Of a DNA stretch of 64,000 bases, positions 37,643 through 49,765 are shown in pieces. A program made the position numbers and the translations under genes. This stretch comes from Oceanobacillus sp. J11TS1. Its GTDB lineage: Bacteria; Bacillota; Bacilli; Bacillales; Amphibacillaceae. Numbering within the stretch: the first letter of the stretch is position 1; every line of letters begins with the position of its first letter. Under the pieces are notes generated by a model that saw only the letters and a list, made by a program, of their open reading frames with translations, searched no databases and had not been told where the DNA came from. The stretch spans positions 62,001-126,000 of the forward strand of contig NZ_BORO01000011.1 of the NCBI RefSeq assembly GCF_018333215.1, written 5' to 3'.

Positions 37643-38341
37643 ATGAGAGTAGAAATAAATGCAGATGATTTCGGACTGACCAAAGGTGTTACAGATGGAA
37701 TTATTCAAGCACATCAAGATGGATGTGTTACTTCAACCACTTTAATGATGAATGGTTTGGCAACCGATTATGCTATAGAAAAAGCAAAAGAAAACCCCGC
37801 ATTAAAAGTCGGGATTCACCTTGTCCTAACCTGGGGAAGCCCCCTTCACTCATCTGTTCAAAATCTAGTAAACACAGATGGGACATTTAAGTTCACTAGC
37901 AGTTTCAATGATAATGATTTGGCAGCTCTGGAGATTTCCGAGATTGAACTAGAATGGCGTACGCAACTAGATGCTTTTTTAGCAACAGGGTTATCTCTTG
38001 ACCACATTGATAGTCATCATCATGTTCATGGTTGGCCGCCTTTAAAAAATCTCGTTATCCAACTCGCAAAAGATTATGAGGTTCCTGTAAGATATGTTGA
38101 TTCCTTAGCAGACCATCCAGAAATTTGTTGGACCGATAAAGTATGGTTAGGCTTTTACAAAAAAGGCGTCACCGATGATTTATTCGACGTCATCCAAAAT
38201 GAAAAGGTATCATCTATTGAAGTAATGACGCATCCAGGCCGGGTGGATGAGGATTTAAGGACCATTAGCTCATACACGGATCCACGTGAGAATGAAATAG
38301 AAATTTTGAGCCGGATAAAGGTTCCTGACTGGGCAAAATAA
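37643..38341 (+). CDS. chbG: ChbG/YdjC-type carbohydrate deacetylase
   Basis: 232 residues. The metal and catalytic residues are in EINADDFGLTKGV (Asp pair at 8-9), DHIDSHHHVHGWPP near 120 (His cluster) and VMTHPGRVDEDL near 193. ChbG enzymes remove one acetyl group from chitobiose or chitotriose phosphate, which in E. coli is needed for induction and hydrolysis. It follows the GntR gene in the same direction and faces away from the PTS/GH4 operon. AGGAG precedes the ATG. Confidence 0.9.
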   Translation: MRVEINADDFGLTKGVTDGIIQAHQDGCVTSTTLMMNGLATDYAIEKAKENPALKVGIHLVLTWGSPLHSSVQNLVNTDGTFKFTSSFNDNDLAALEISEIELEWRTQLDAFLATGLSLDHIDSHHHVHGWPPLKNLVIQLAKDYEVPVRYVDSLADHPEICWTDKVWLGFYKKGVTDDLFDVIQNEKVSSIEVMTHPGRVDEDLRTISSYTDPRENEIEILSRIKVPDWAK

Positions 38342-38348
38342 GTTAAAT

Positions 38349-38415
38349 AAAAAAGAAATCCAAACCATTCATATTCTAGCGAAAGAATTAATAATGGTTT
38401 GAATTTCTTTTTTTA
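38349..38415. terminator. Bidirectional terminator between chbG and the ydcF-like gene
   Basis: AAAGAAAT-CAAACCATT pairs with AATGGTTTG-ATTTCTTT, with A and T runs on both sides. Its place 13 bases from 38428 supports the true end of the frameshifted gene there. Confidence 0.8.
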
Positions 38416-38427
38416 GCAGATGCTTTC

Positions 38428-39464
38428 TTATGTGAACAAATAGCTAATAATCGTTAGAAGCAAAGCAAGGCCCATAATACAGCTCACAATCATGAAATGA
38501 CGGCGGCGTCCCATAGCGACAACAGCAATATATTCCCTGACCATCGCATTCGGCCAATAATAAAATGCTGTTTTCGAACCAATACCTTGACTATCCAACC
38601 CTGCTTTTCTTGCATGAATCCCAAATGAAAATTATTCGTTGCAAAAATGCTCTGATAGGCTCCTTCTCCATTCATTTTATCCATGATTTTTTTGGAAAAT
38701 AGCATATTTTCATAGGTGTTTACCGATTTGTCTTCTTTAATCGTGTCTTCGATCGGTATCCCTTTTTCTATCGCGTAGCTTTGCATCGCCTCTGCTTCAG
38801 AAAGTCCTTCATCTGGTCCCTGTCCACCGGAAAAGATAATTTTCGGTGGGGCAGTCACTTTTCTCTGTCGATAATAAAATGCAATTGCTTTATTAATTCT
38901 GCTTGCCAACAATGGAGGTACACGGTCATTGATCAACCCGCTCCCCAATACGATAATAAAATCTTGATTCCGCTTCGGACGACTCCATTGATTCAGTCCA
39001 TATGCTGTTAAAAAGTTAAACATATGTAAAAAAACATAGATAACAACCAATCCTGCTCCTCCAAAAAGCGGCTGTACATAATCAGGGAAAAACCGTGTCG
39101 GATTGACCATATTAATAATTACTAATGTAAGTATACCTATGGCCATGATAAGTGTTAAGGAATTTCTGAACCGTTTTCCTTCCTTCTCCATTAACACTTT
39201 AGCATTGTAAAATAAACCAGCAATGAGTGCCAACACCCCAAACGGAATTAAGACAATAAGAAGTATCAATGGAAAAGCTAACACAACATATTGATAGGGA
39301 CCGTCCACGTAGATAGAAAAGAAAACACAAAAGAAAAAGAATGTGATTAAAAAACTATTAAATAAAAGACCGTTAACTAATTTTCGCGGATCCCGCAAAT
39401 AACTAATTAGAAAAAGGATAAAAAATAAAAGGGGGATGGAAGCAATAAAATATACCAAATGCAC
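38428..39464 (-). pseudogene. YdcF/DUF218 family membrane protein, frameshifted near the C-terminus
   Basis: The N-half has five or so membrane segments, then a DUF218 domain: RNQDFIIVLGSGLINDRVPP, IIFSGGQGPDEGLSEAEAMQ, EDKSVNTYENMLFS and FATNNFHL. The frame then breaks at 38618-38627. The original frame runs on to a stop at 38490 with unrelated sequence. In another frame the expected continuation appears: GIHARKAGLDSQGIGSKTA, YYWPNAMVREYIAVVAMG, and a last membrane segment ending SYLFT at 38428. The join lacks about three residues of the usual FHxxRAGIHARKAG, so a 10-base deletion (or a 1-base one) fits. DUF218 proteins may act on cell-wall or antibiotic intermediates (ElyC/SanA relatives). 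It may be inactive, or a sequence error may be present. Confidence 0.8.
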
Positions 39465-39619
39465 TCACCTCTTTCTAGCTGCTACAACAACCTTCTCTGC
39501 TACTAGGGAAGAAGGAGATTCTTTTATTATAAGCTTTTCCGTAGATCAAATCATTATTTGTTTCAAATTAGTTGTATGGTAGTATATAACCATACAACGA
39601 GAAAAGGAGGAGATTTTAC

Positions 39620-40768
39620 ATGCATAAACGAGTCTATTTCTTCATCATTCTCTTTCTTTTAACAGCATGTACACCCTCTACTAGTTCCAACATAAGCAGT
39701 TTGCATTCACAAAAAAACATCTCCTTAACCGAAAAGGAAACAGATTGGATTCGCCCTCAAATTACAATTTCCACAATTGGAGATATCTTAATCCACGATC
39801 GTGTCTATGACGATGCTTGGAACGGCGAAACATATAATTTCAAACCGATGCTTGCTGCAGTTGCGGATTATTTACGGGAAGCCGACATCACTGTTGCTAA
39901 TCAAGAAACAATTATGGGCGGTGAATCTATAGGGCTATCAGGGTATCCCAATTTCAATAGCCCAGTCGAAATCGGGGACGCCTTACAAGATGCAGGGGTC
40001 GATCTTATCACCATGGCAAATAACCATACCTTAGATCGAGGCGAAGAAGCGATTCAAAATGCAATTGCTTATTATGAAGAAATCGGCATACCTTATACCG
40101 GAAGTTTCAAAAATACCGAAGACCAAGCTGAAATTAGAGTACTGGAAACAGATCAGGATATTTCTATTGCTTTTCTCAGCTATACATATGGAACAAACGG
40201 CATGGCCATACCAGAGGGAAAATCCTATCTCGTAAATCTGATTGATCGCAAACAGATAAAAGAGGAAGTGGAAAAAGCCGATGAGCTTGCAGATGTAACC
40301 ATTGTCAGCCTGCATTTCGGCGTGGAGGAAGAACGAATGCCTGATCAGGAACAGAAAGATTTAGCACAATATGCTGCAGACCTTGGCGTTGATGTCGTAA
40401 TTGGCCATCACCCTCATGTTCTCCAGCCGATCGAATGGCTGGAAGGAGAAGAAGGAAACCAAACATTAGTCGCCTATTCTTTAGGAAACTTTCTCTCCGG
40501 TCAATATGCGTTCTATAACCGTATTGGCGGTATATTTGAATTTGATTTGGTAAAGAAAGCAGATGAAGTAGTTGTTCAAAACCCTCGATTCCTGCCGACC
40601 TTTGTGGAGTTTGAAGAAGAAGGAGATGCCATATCAAATGTTCAAGTAGTTCCATTAGAACAGGAGTCAGAGGAGAAAATAGAGAATCTAGATGAAGTCT
40701 TATCTGAGATTTATGCGCATATGACGCAATGGATGCCCGAATTAGACTGGATAGCAAAATCTAATTAG
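39620..40768 (+). CDS. CapA family lipoprotein (poly-gamma-glutamate-synthesis-like metallophosphatase fold)
   Basis: 382 residues. Hydrophobic residues 5-14 lead to the lipobox LLTAC with Cys17. The CapA/PGA_cap domain follows: ISTIGDILIHDRVYDD near 52, ADITVANQETIMGG near 90, LITMANNHTLDRG near 135, TIVSLHFGVEEERMP near 230 and VVIGHHPHVLQPIEW near 265. These carry the metal-binding Asp, His and Asn residues of a calcineurin-like fold. Relatives tether or trim poly-gamma-glutamate, but no capB or capC gene is seen here. GGAGG precedes the ATG. The promoter region is shared divergently with the ydcF-like gene. Confidence 0.88.
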   Translation: MHKRVYFFIILFLLTACTPSTSSNISSLHSQKNISLTEKETDWIRPQITISTIGDILIHDRVYDDAWNGETYNFKPMLAAVADYLREADITVANQETIMGGESIGLSGYPNFNSPVEIGDALQDAGVDLITMANNHTLDRGEEAIQNAIAYYEEIGIPYTGSFKNTEDQAEIRVLETDQDISIAFLSYTYGTNGMAIPEGKSYLVNLIDRKQIKEEVEKADELADVTIVSLHFGVEEERMPDQEQKDLAQYAADLGVDVVIGHHPHVLQPIEWLEGEEGNQTLVAYSLGNFLSGQYAFYNRIGGIFEFDLVKKADEVVVQNPRFLPTFVEFEEEGDAISNVQVVPLEQESEEKIENLDEVLSEIYAHMTQWMPELDWIAKSN

Positions 40769-40771
40769 CAG

Positions 40772-40812
40772 AAAAAGGGAGGATTTTCTTTACGAAGTAT
40801 TCCTCCCTTTCC
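40772..40812. terminator. Bidirectional terminator between capA-like gene and gntZ
   Basis: AAAGGGAGGA (40774-40783) pairs with TCCTCCCTTT (40801-40810). Confidence 0.8.
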
Positions 40813-40863
40813 TAATTATGCAAGATTAAACTCTAACACACCCACAAAAACTCATCTGTCTCT

Positions 40864-42261
40864 TTACCACTCTGTATGAAAATTACCTTCTCTATCAATA
40901 CGTTGATAGGTGTGCGCGCCAAAATAATCACGCTGTGCCTGAATTATATTTGCACCGCTTTTTGCAGATCGATAGCCATCATAATAAACTAAGGAAGCAT
41001 TAAGGCACGGTAAAGCTAATCCCGTTTCCATCCCTTTGATAACTACTTTACGTAAAGCAGTTTGGGAGTTATTCAATACCGTTTTGAAAAATGGAGAGAA
41101 GAAGAGATTGGGCAATTCCTTATTTTCCTTAAAGGCATCGCTGATTTCATTTAAAATACCAGCACGAATAATACATCCTCCACGGAAAATCAATGCAATT
41201 TCATCTAAATGCAAATCCCAATTATATTGCTCAGATGCTTGTTTATACTGATAGAATCCTTGCGCATAAGTACAGATTTTCCCCATAAAGAGCGCTTGCC
41301 GAACCAGCTCAATCCATTCCTTCTTGTCAACTTCCTCTACTAATTGGTTTGGACCGGTCAATTCTTTTTCTGCAACCATGCGTTCTTCCTTTACAGTAGA
41401 TAAAAATCGCATAAATACAGATTCTGTGATAATCGATAGGGAAACACCAATATCCAGTGCATTTTGGCTTGTCCATTTCCCGGTTCCTTTTTGACCTGAT
41501 TTATCTAAAATCACATCTACCATAGGCTGGTTCGTCTCTTTATCAACATGTGTTAAAATATCGCTCGTAATTTCCAAAAGATAGCTTTCTAATTCGCCTC
41601 TATTCCATTCCTCAAAAATAGCTGCAATTTCTTTCACATCAAGATCTAGTCGATCGCGTAAAAATTGGTAGGCTTCTGTGATAAGCTGCATATCTGCATA
41701 TTCAATCCCGTTATGCACCATTTTGACATAATGACCAGATCCTTCTTTGCCAAGATAAGAACAGCATGCCTTTCCATCTACTTGCGCTGCAATTTTTTCT
41801 AAAATAGGCGCAACCTGTTGATAAGCTTCTCTATCTCCGCTCGGCATGAGCGCAGGACCATTTAATGCACCCTCTTCTCCGCCGGAAACACCGACACTGA
41901 TAAAATGGAATCCTTCTTCTTTTAAATTGCGATATCTTCGATTAGAATCCTCGAAATTGGAGTTTCCTCCATCCATGATAATATCTCCTTGGTCAAGCAA
42001 TGGAAGAAGACTATCGATAACAGTATCGACAACCGCACCAGCTGTTACCATAAGAAATATTTTTCTTGGTTTTTCCAAGGAATTTACGAAGTTTTCTAGC
42101 TGGTAATGTGCTTCAATGTTCTCTCTTTGATATTTTGCTTGAAATGCATCCGTTAAATCCGGCGTGTAGTTATAAACTGCTACTTTTTCTCCCTTATTTT
42201 CCATGTTCAGGGCAAGATTCGCCCCCATGACACCTAAACCAAAAACACCAATTGAATTCAT
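40864..42261 (-). CDS. gntZ: 6-phosphogluconate dehydrogenase, decarboxylating (GntZ type)
   Basis: 465 residues, the long-chain NADP-type length. The nucleotide fold GVFGLGVMGANLALN is at residues 4-18; ISVGVSGGEEGALNGPALMP and GHYVKMVHNGIEYADMQL near 183 carry the catalytic Lys; DKSGQKGTGKWTSQNALDIG is the family signature. It oxidises 6-phosphogluconate to ribulose 5-phosphate with CO2 release. Last gene of gntK-gntP-gntZ, completing gluconate entry to the pentose phosphate route. Confidence 0.95.
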   Translation of the reverse strand: MNSIGVFGLGVMGANLALNMENKGEKVAVYNYTPDLTDAFQAKYQRENIEAHYQLENFVNSLEKPRKIFLMVTAGAVVDTVIDSLLPLLDQGDIIMDGGNSNFEDSNRRYRNLKEEGFHFISVGVSGGEEGALNGPALMPSGDREAYQQVAPILEKIAAQVDGKACCSYLGKEGSGHYVKMVHNGIEYADMQLITEAYQFLRDRLDLDVKEIAAIFEEWNRGELESYLLEITSDILTHVDKETNQPMVDVILDKSGQKGTGKWTSQNALDIGVSLSIITESVFMRFLSTVKEERMVAEKELTGPNQLVEEVDKKEWIELVRQALFMGKICTYAQGFYQYKQASEQYNWDLHLDEIALIFRGGCIIRAGILNEISDAFKENKELPNLFFSPFFKTVLNNSQTALRKVVIKGMETGLALPCLNASLVYYDGYRSAKSGANIIQAQRDYFGAHTYQRIDREGNFHTEW

Positions 42262-42292
42262 TTTTTTACCTTCTTTCCTTTAAACGTCCTCT

Positions 42293-43657
42293 TTAAACAA
42301 ACAGGCTCAACGCAAGCGTAAACACAAGCCCAGCAACAGAAACGACTGTTTCTAATAAAGTCCATGTTGCAAACGTTTCCTTCATAGATAAATTGAAATA
42401 CTCTTTGAAAATCCAAAATCCTGCATCATTTACATGAGAAGCAATAAGACTTCCTGCTCCTGTAGCCAATACCATCAATGCCAGATTCACATCGTACCCT
42501 TGCATCATAGGAATAACCATACCTGCTGTTGTTAGTGCCGCAACTGTTGCAGAACCTAATGCAATTCTAAGAATAGCGGCAATCAACCATGCTAGTAAAA
42601 TTGGTGACATACTAGTTCCATTAAAGATATTCGCTACGGCATCACCAACTCCGCCATCAATTAATACTTGTTTTAAGGCTCCACCGCCGCCAATTACTAG
42701 AAGCATCATACCAATACCGCGAATCGATTCTTCTGCCGATCCCATTAAATTTTTCATTGGAATCTTACGCGCTATTCCCATGGTGTAAATTGCTAGTAGT
42801 AACGATAGTAGCAGCGCCGTTGTTGGCTGACCTATCATTCGCATTATCTCAAAGAAGAGGTTGTCAGAAACCTTCCCAATATCTTGAATTAAGTCAACAA
42901 CTGTTGTAATTGCCATCAAAATAACCGGAAAGAGAGCTGTTATGGCACTAGTCGCAAACCCTGGTGTCTCCTCTTCTTTAAAAGTTTTCACACTTCCAAG
43001 TGATTTTAAATTACCAACTTTTGAAAAGGCTTCTGGCACTAATTTTTTAGCCAGCTTTGTAAATAATGGACCGGCAAGAATGACTGTTGGAACGGAAATG
43101 ATCATTCCATAAATAAGTACCATTCCAATATTTGCACCATATTGCTGAGCAATAACAGTTGGCCCAGGATGAGGCGGCAAGAAACCATGGGTTACCGATA
43201 AAGCAGCCGTCATTGGCAGACCAAGATGCAATAAAGGTACTTTAAGTTCTTTCGCAATTTGATAAACAATCGGTATTAATAATACAAGACCAACTTCAAA
43301 GAACAGGGCCACACCGATAATAAAGGATGCAACAACCACAGCCCATTGAATACGTTTCTCTCCAAATTTATTAATTAGTGTAAGGGCGATACGCTGTGCT
43401 CCCCCAGCATCAGCGATTAATTTACCTAAAATCGCACCGAAACCAAAGATTAACGCAATATCCCCTAGTGTTCCTCCAAGTCCACCTTCCACAGCGGCAA
43501 CAATATCACCCAGAGGCATTCCGAGTGCTAATGCTGTTAAGAAGGAAACGACAATCAAGGAGATGAATGTATTTAAATTCCATTTCATGATAAGCAATAA
43601 CAATACAAGTACTGCTAGCGCAACTACAATAAGCGGATATATATTTTCCATTATCAT
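42293..43657 (-). CDS. gntP: Gluconate permease GntP
   Basis: 454 residues with about 12 membrane helices, typical of the Gnt:H+ symporter family. Conserved parts include FGAILGKLIADAGGAQRIA, VTHGFLPPHPGPTVIAQQY and ASHVNDAGFWIFKEYFNLS. It imports gluconate with a proton. GAGGAAAC precedes the ATG; a second in-frame ATG is two codons on. It lies 32 bases after gntK and 31 bases before gntZ, so it is the middle gene of the operon. Confidence 0.95.
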   Translation of the reverse strand: MIMENIYPLIVVALAVLVLLLLIMKWNLNTFISLIVVSFLTALALGMPLGDIVAAVEGGLGGTLGDIALIFGFGAILGKLIADAGGAQRIALTLINKFGEKRIQWAVVVASFIIGVALFFEVGLVLLIPIVYQIAKELKVPLLHLGLPMTAALSVTHGFLPPHPGPTVIAQQYGANIGMVLIYGMIISVPTVILAGPLFTKLAKKLVPEAFSKVGNLKSLGSVKTFKEEETPGFATSAITALFPVILMAITTVVDLIQDIGKVSDNLFFEIMRMIGQPTTALLLSLLLAIYTMGIARKIPMKNLMGSAEESIRGIGMMLLVIGGGGALKQVLIDGGVGDAVANIFNGTSMSPILLAWLIAAILRIALGSATVAALTTAGMVIPMMQGYDVNLALMVLATGAGSLIASHVNDAGFWIFKEYFNLSMKETFATWTLLETVVSVAGLVFTLALSLFV

Positions 43658-43689
43658 GTTTCCTCAACCCCTGACTTTAATTCGTTTTA

Positions 43690-45246
43690 TTATCTATTAT
43701 CTGATGCTTTCTTTTCCTGAAAAGCTGCAATCTGTTCATATTCCTGTTCGAGTGAACGTGAAATATTAATAAAGATTGGCATTAACTCCCGATAAACTTG
43801 AAGATGCTCTGGATTTGGTTCATGTTGATGCGTATATCCGATTAACTTCTCTACCACATCAAAGGAATCAATTTTACCCTCTGCATATAATCCTAATAAA
43901 CAAGCTCCTAAACAAGAAGATTCATAGCTTTTTGGAACAACGACATTCTGATCAAAAATATCAGCCATCATTTGACGCCATAATTCCGATTTTGAGAATC
44001 CACCTGTAGCTTTTATAGACTTCACAGGGACATCCATTACTTCTGCCAATGCAAGAAAGACAGTATATAAGTTAAAGATAACCCCTTCTAAAGCAGAACG
44101 AACCATATGCTCTTTTTTATGATTAAGCGTTAAACCAATAAATGATCCGCGGACATTTGCATTCCAAAGCGGTGCACGTTCGCCTGCTAAAAATGGATGG
44201 AATAGCAGGCCGTTAGATCCCGGCTCCACTTGACTTGCAATAGCTGTTAACACTTCATAAGCATCCATATTTAAACGCTTTGCCGTTTCTACTTCGCTCG
44301 CGGCAAGCTCATCACGTATCCAGCGCAATACCATACCGCCATTATTTACCGGGCCCCCGATCACCCAATGATCTTCTGTTAATGCATAACAAAAGATACG
44401 TCCTTTTTGATCCGTACGAGGTTTCGGAATAACTGTGCGAATAGCCCCGCTCGTACCAATCGTAATCGCAACATCTCCTTCTTTAATCGCATTTACACCG
44501 ATATTAGATAACACACCGTCACTTGCTCCAATAATAAATTTGGTGTCTGGTGCAATACCTAGATCTCCTGCGATTTCTGGGTCACAATTCGAAAAGCTCT
44601 CCGTAGTCGGTACAAGCCTTGGCAGCTTATCCTCTGAAATACCAGTAATCTTTAAAGCCCCCTTGTCCCAAGCAAGCTCTTCAAGATTCATCATCCCCGT
44701 TGCTGATCCAAGAGAGTAATCCATCACATATTCTCCAAATAATTGATAGAAAACATATTCCTTAATACCAATATATTTTTTTGTCTTTACAGCTATTTCT
44801 GGATGCTCTTGTTCCAGCCATGTAATTTTGCTTAATGGAGACATTGGGTGAATTGGTGTACCAGTCCGTAAATAAACTTCATGTCCATTCCATTCATTCT
44901 TGATTTTATTTGTCCAATGGGAACTGCGATTATCTGCCCAAGTGATACATGGTGTAATTGCTTTGTTGTCCTCATCCATCGCAATTAAACTATGCATCGC
45001 GCTGCTAAAAGAAATAAAGGAAAGATCCTCTTTATTAATTGCCGATTCCATCATGGCTTGTCGAATTACATAGCGTACTGCTTGATAAATTTCTTCTGGA
45101 TTTTGTTCTGCCGTACGAACATCCGGCGTATGCAAATCGTACCCTCGATTACTATGTGCAATAATTTCACCTGTTTCCCGATAAAGCACTGCTTTTGTAC
45201 TCGTTGTTCCAATATCCACACCGAGCATAAATTTATTGTGTTCCAA
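43690..45246 (-). CDS. gntK: Gluconokinase (FGGY family)
   Basis: 518 residues from a TTG start with GAGGG upstream; the next ATG is six codons on. FGGY kinase motifs: GVDIGTTSTKAVLY (ATP phosphate loop 1), ITIGTSGAIRT near 265, LAGERAPLWNANVRG near 365 and KATGGFSKSELWRQMMAD near 415. It phosphorylates gluconate to 6-phosphogluconate. It is first in the operon; the promoter, GntR-type operator and CRE lie about 240-280 bases upstream, beyond a long leader. No gntR gene precedes it, unlike in B. subtilis. Confidence 0.95.
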   Translation of the reverse strand: MEHNKFMLGVDIGTTSTKAVLYRETGEIIAHSNRGYDLHTPDVRTAEQNPEEIYQAVRYVIRQAMMESAINKEDLSFISFSSAMHSLIAMDEDNKAITPCITWADNRSSHWTNKIKNEWNGHEVYLRTGTPIHPMSPLSKITWLEQEHPEIAVKTKKYIGIKEYVFYQLFGEYVMDYSLGSATGMMNLEELAWDKGALKITGISEDKLPRLVPTTESFSNCDPEIAGDLGIAPDTKFIIGASDGVLSNIGVNAIKEGDVAITIGTSGAIRTVIPKPRTDQKGRIFCYALTEDHWVIGGPVNNGGMVLRWIRDELAASEVETAKRLNMDAYEVLTAIASQVEPGSNGLLFHPFLAGERAPLWNANVRGSFIGLTLNHKKEHMVRSALEGVIFNLYTVFLALAEVMDVPVKSIKATGGFSKSELWRQMMADIFDQNVVVPKSYESSCLGACLLGLYAEGKIDSFDVVEKLIGYTHQHEPNPEHLQVYRELMPIFINISRSLEQEYEQIAAFQEKKASDNR

Positions 45247-45328
45247 TTTTATCCCTCACCATTCTTTTAAAATAGGTTGATTTCCTCTATCTGCTTATCC
45301 TTTGTAATATTGATCTATTTAACAATAA

Positions 45329-45342
45329 AGGAATCGCTTACA
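45329..45342 (-). promoter_or_regulatory. Weak CRE-like site in the gnt leader
   Basis: TGTAAGCGATTCCT on the minus strand matches 12 of 14 positions of the CcpA consensus and lies between the gnt promoter and gntK. Confidence 0.35.
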
Positions 45343-45472
45343 TTCCCTACCTTATTTATCTGTCTTTGAGCCTTCAACTTCACTTAGCTAAACGTGATCT
45401 ATTTTTTCACCAAACAAATCCGTTGCCTCATGAATATAAAGGGTTTTCATACTATATTTTTTAATTGATTGA

Positions 45473-45490
45473 ATACTTGTATACAAGTAT
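45473..45490 (-). promoter_or_regulatory. GntR operator of the gluconate operon
   Basis: ATACTTGTATACAAGTAT is a perfect 18-base palindrome identical to the operator known for GntR of B. subtilis. It begins at the end of the -10 hexamer, over the likely transcription start, so GntR binding would block initiation until gluconate is present. Confidence 0.85.
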
Positions 45491-45517
45491 CCTATCATTA
45501 ATTATCTTAATTGTAAA
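45489..45517 (-). promoter_or_regulatory. Promoter of the gnt operon
   Basis: TTTACA, 17 bases, TAGGAT on the minus strand, directly upstream of the operator. Confidence 0.65.
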
Positions 45518-45525
45518 CGCTCTTA
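45512..45525 (-). promoter_or_regulatory. CRE-like site over the gnt -35
   Basis: TGTAAACGCTCTTA matches the CcpA consensus TGWAANCGNTNWCA at 13 of 14 positions and overlaps the -35, where CcpA would exclude RNA polymerase. Confidence 0.6.
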
Positions 45526-45704
45526 TTAAAATTTCATTTGGAAATTTTTGTTTATCCCCTTATGTAGAGCTATTCTGCAGGAAGTCATTTTCATTTCATA
45601 AAAAAACAATGCACTTCCCGAATTGCCGCAACTATTTTTCTTTTCGTTCATTGTTTCCTAATTAGAAAGCTCGCATTCGTGCTTTTCTTATACTTTACTT
45701 TAAG

Positions 45705-45856
45705 TGTGTTCAAAAAGGAGGATAAAAAGGACCAAGAAGTTCGAGGCGGCGCAGCCTTTGAGTACCGGAACGTATTCAAAAAATACGTGAGGAACGGAAA
45801 AGCAAGCCAACGAAGAAATTCGAAGTGTCATTTTTACCGGACTTTTTGAACATCCT
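45705..45856. mobile_element. MITE-like 152-base element
   Basis: Exact 11-base terminal inverted repeats TGTTCAAAAAG (45707-45717) and CTTTTTGAACA (45842-45852) bound a GC-richer core with a nested ACGTATTCAAAAAATACGT hairpin. A 7-base direct repeat CTTTAAG flanks it (45698-45704 and 45857-45863), as expected of a target-site duplication. No coding frame is plausible. Shorter relatives occur at 26464-26533 and 29836-29854. Confidence 0.65.
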
Positions 45857-45921
45857 CTTTAAGAAATTTACCGCTTTAAAATATACTGGTCTCTCACACA
45901 AATTCTATCTTTCTGACACAC

Positions 45922-45968
45922 AAAAAGGACGTTCTCCAATAAAGTAAATTCGAGAACATCCCTTTTTA
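45922..45968 (-). terminator. Terminator of the beta-glucoside operon
   Basis: Leftward, AAAAAGGGATGTTCTC pairs with GAGAACGTCCTTTTT across an 18-base loop. It follows the GH1 gene by 24 bases. Confidence 0.75.
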
Positions 45969-45991
45969 AGCATTTCATTTTCTTATCCGAT

Positions 45992-49355
<3,364 letters not shown>

Positions 49356-49389
49356 ACTTTATTCTCCTTGTTATTAATTTGATACTTAC

Positions 49390-49418
49390 ATTATAATTGT
49401 ACCGTTACAATTTTTCAA
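49390..49418 (-). promoter_or_regulatory. bglP promoter with operator in the spacer
   Basis: On the minus strand TTGAAA, exactly 17 bases, TATAAT. The spacer is almost wholly filled by AATTGTA-ACGG-TACAATT (49395-49412), an exact 7-base inverted repeat fitting a GntR/HutC dimer. Bound repressor would directly block polymerase. Confidence 0.75.
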
Positions 49419-49560
49419 GTACCTAATAATTTTATTATCCATGCATTAGATTATAATACATAAAACAATATGGTATAATAGGTTTCATCACTAATCAAAA
49501 AATGAAGGGCAACATCAAGATGACTAGGTACTATTAGGGAATACATATGGTAACAAAACG

Positions 49561-49583
49561 ATGGGATTGGGATTACTCGCCCC
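49561..49583 (-). repeat. Isolated copy of the GGGA-GATTACTCG-CCC module
   Basis: GGGATTGGGATTACTCGCCC resembles the module at 6712-6738 (GGGACTGGGACTGCGATTAC then TCGTCCC). No other feature is seen in 49419-49765. Confidence 0.4.
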
Positions 49584-49765
49584 TATCAAATCTCATCCTT
49601 GCAATCGCAATGAATTACAACTGCCTCTAGTTTGTTAACCATCAATCTTGGTATAGAGCCAAAATTAAAATGAACCAAATTCTATTTCCATTCTTTATAT
49701 GATGGAAATCAGTTTTATTCATGTACGAAATAAGCAGGAAGCTTTCATTGAAATGAGGTGCACAT

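Noticed and set aside
45971-45991. Possible LicT-type ribonucleic antiterminator for the beta-glucoside operon
   Set aside because: No RAT/terminator overlap is visible upstream of bglP; control by the divergent GntR-type repressor explains the region better.
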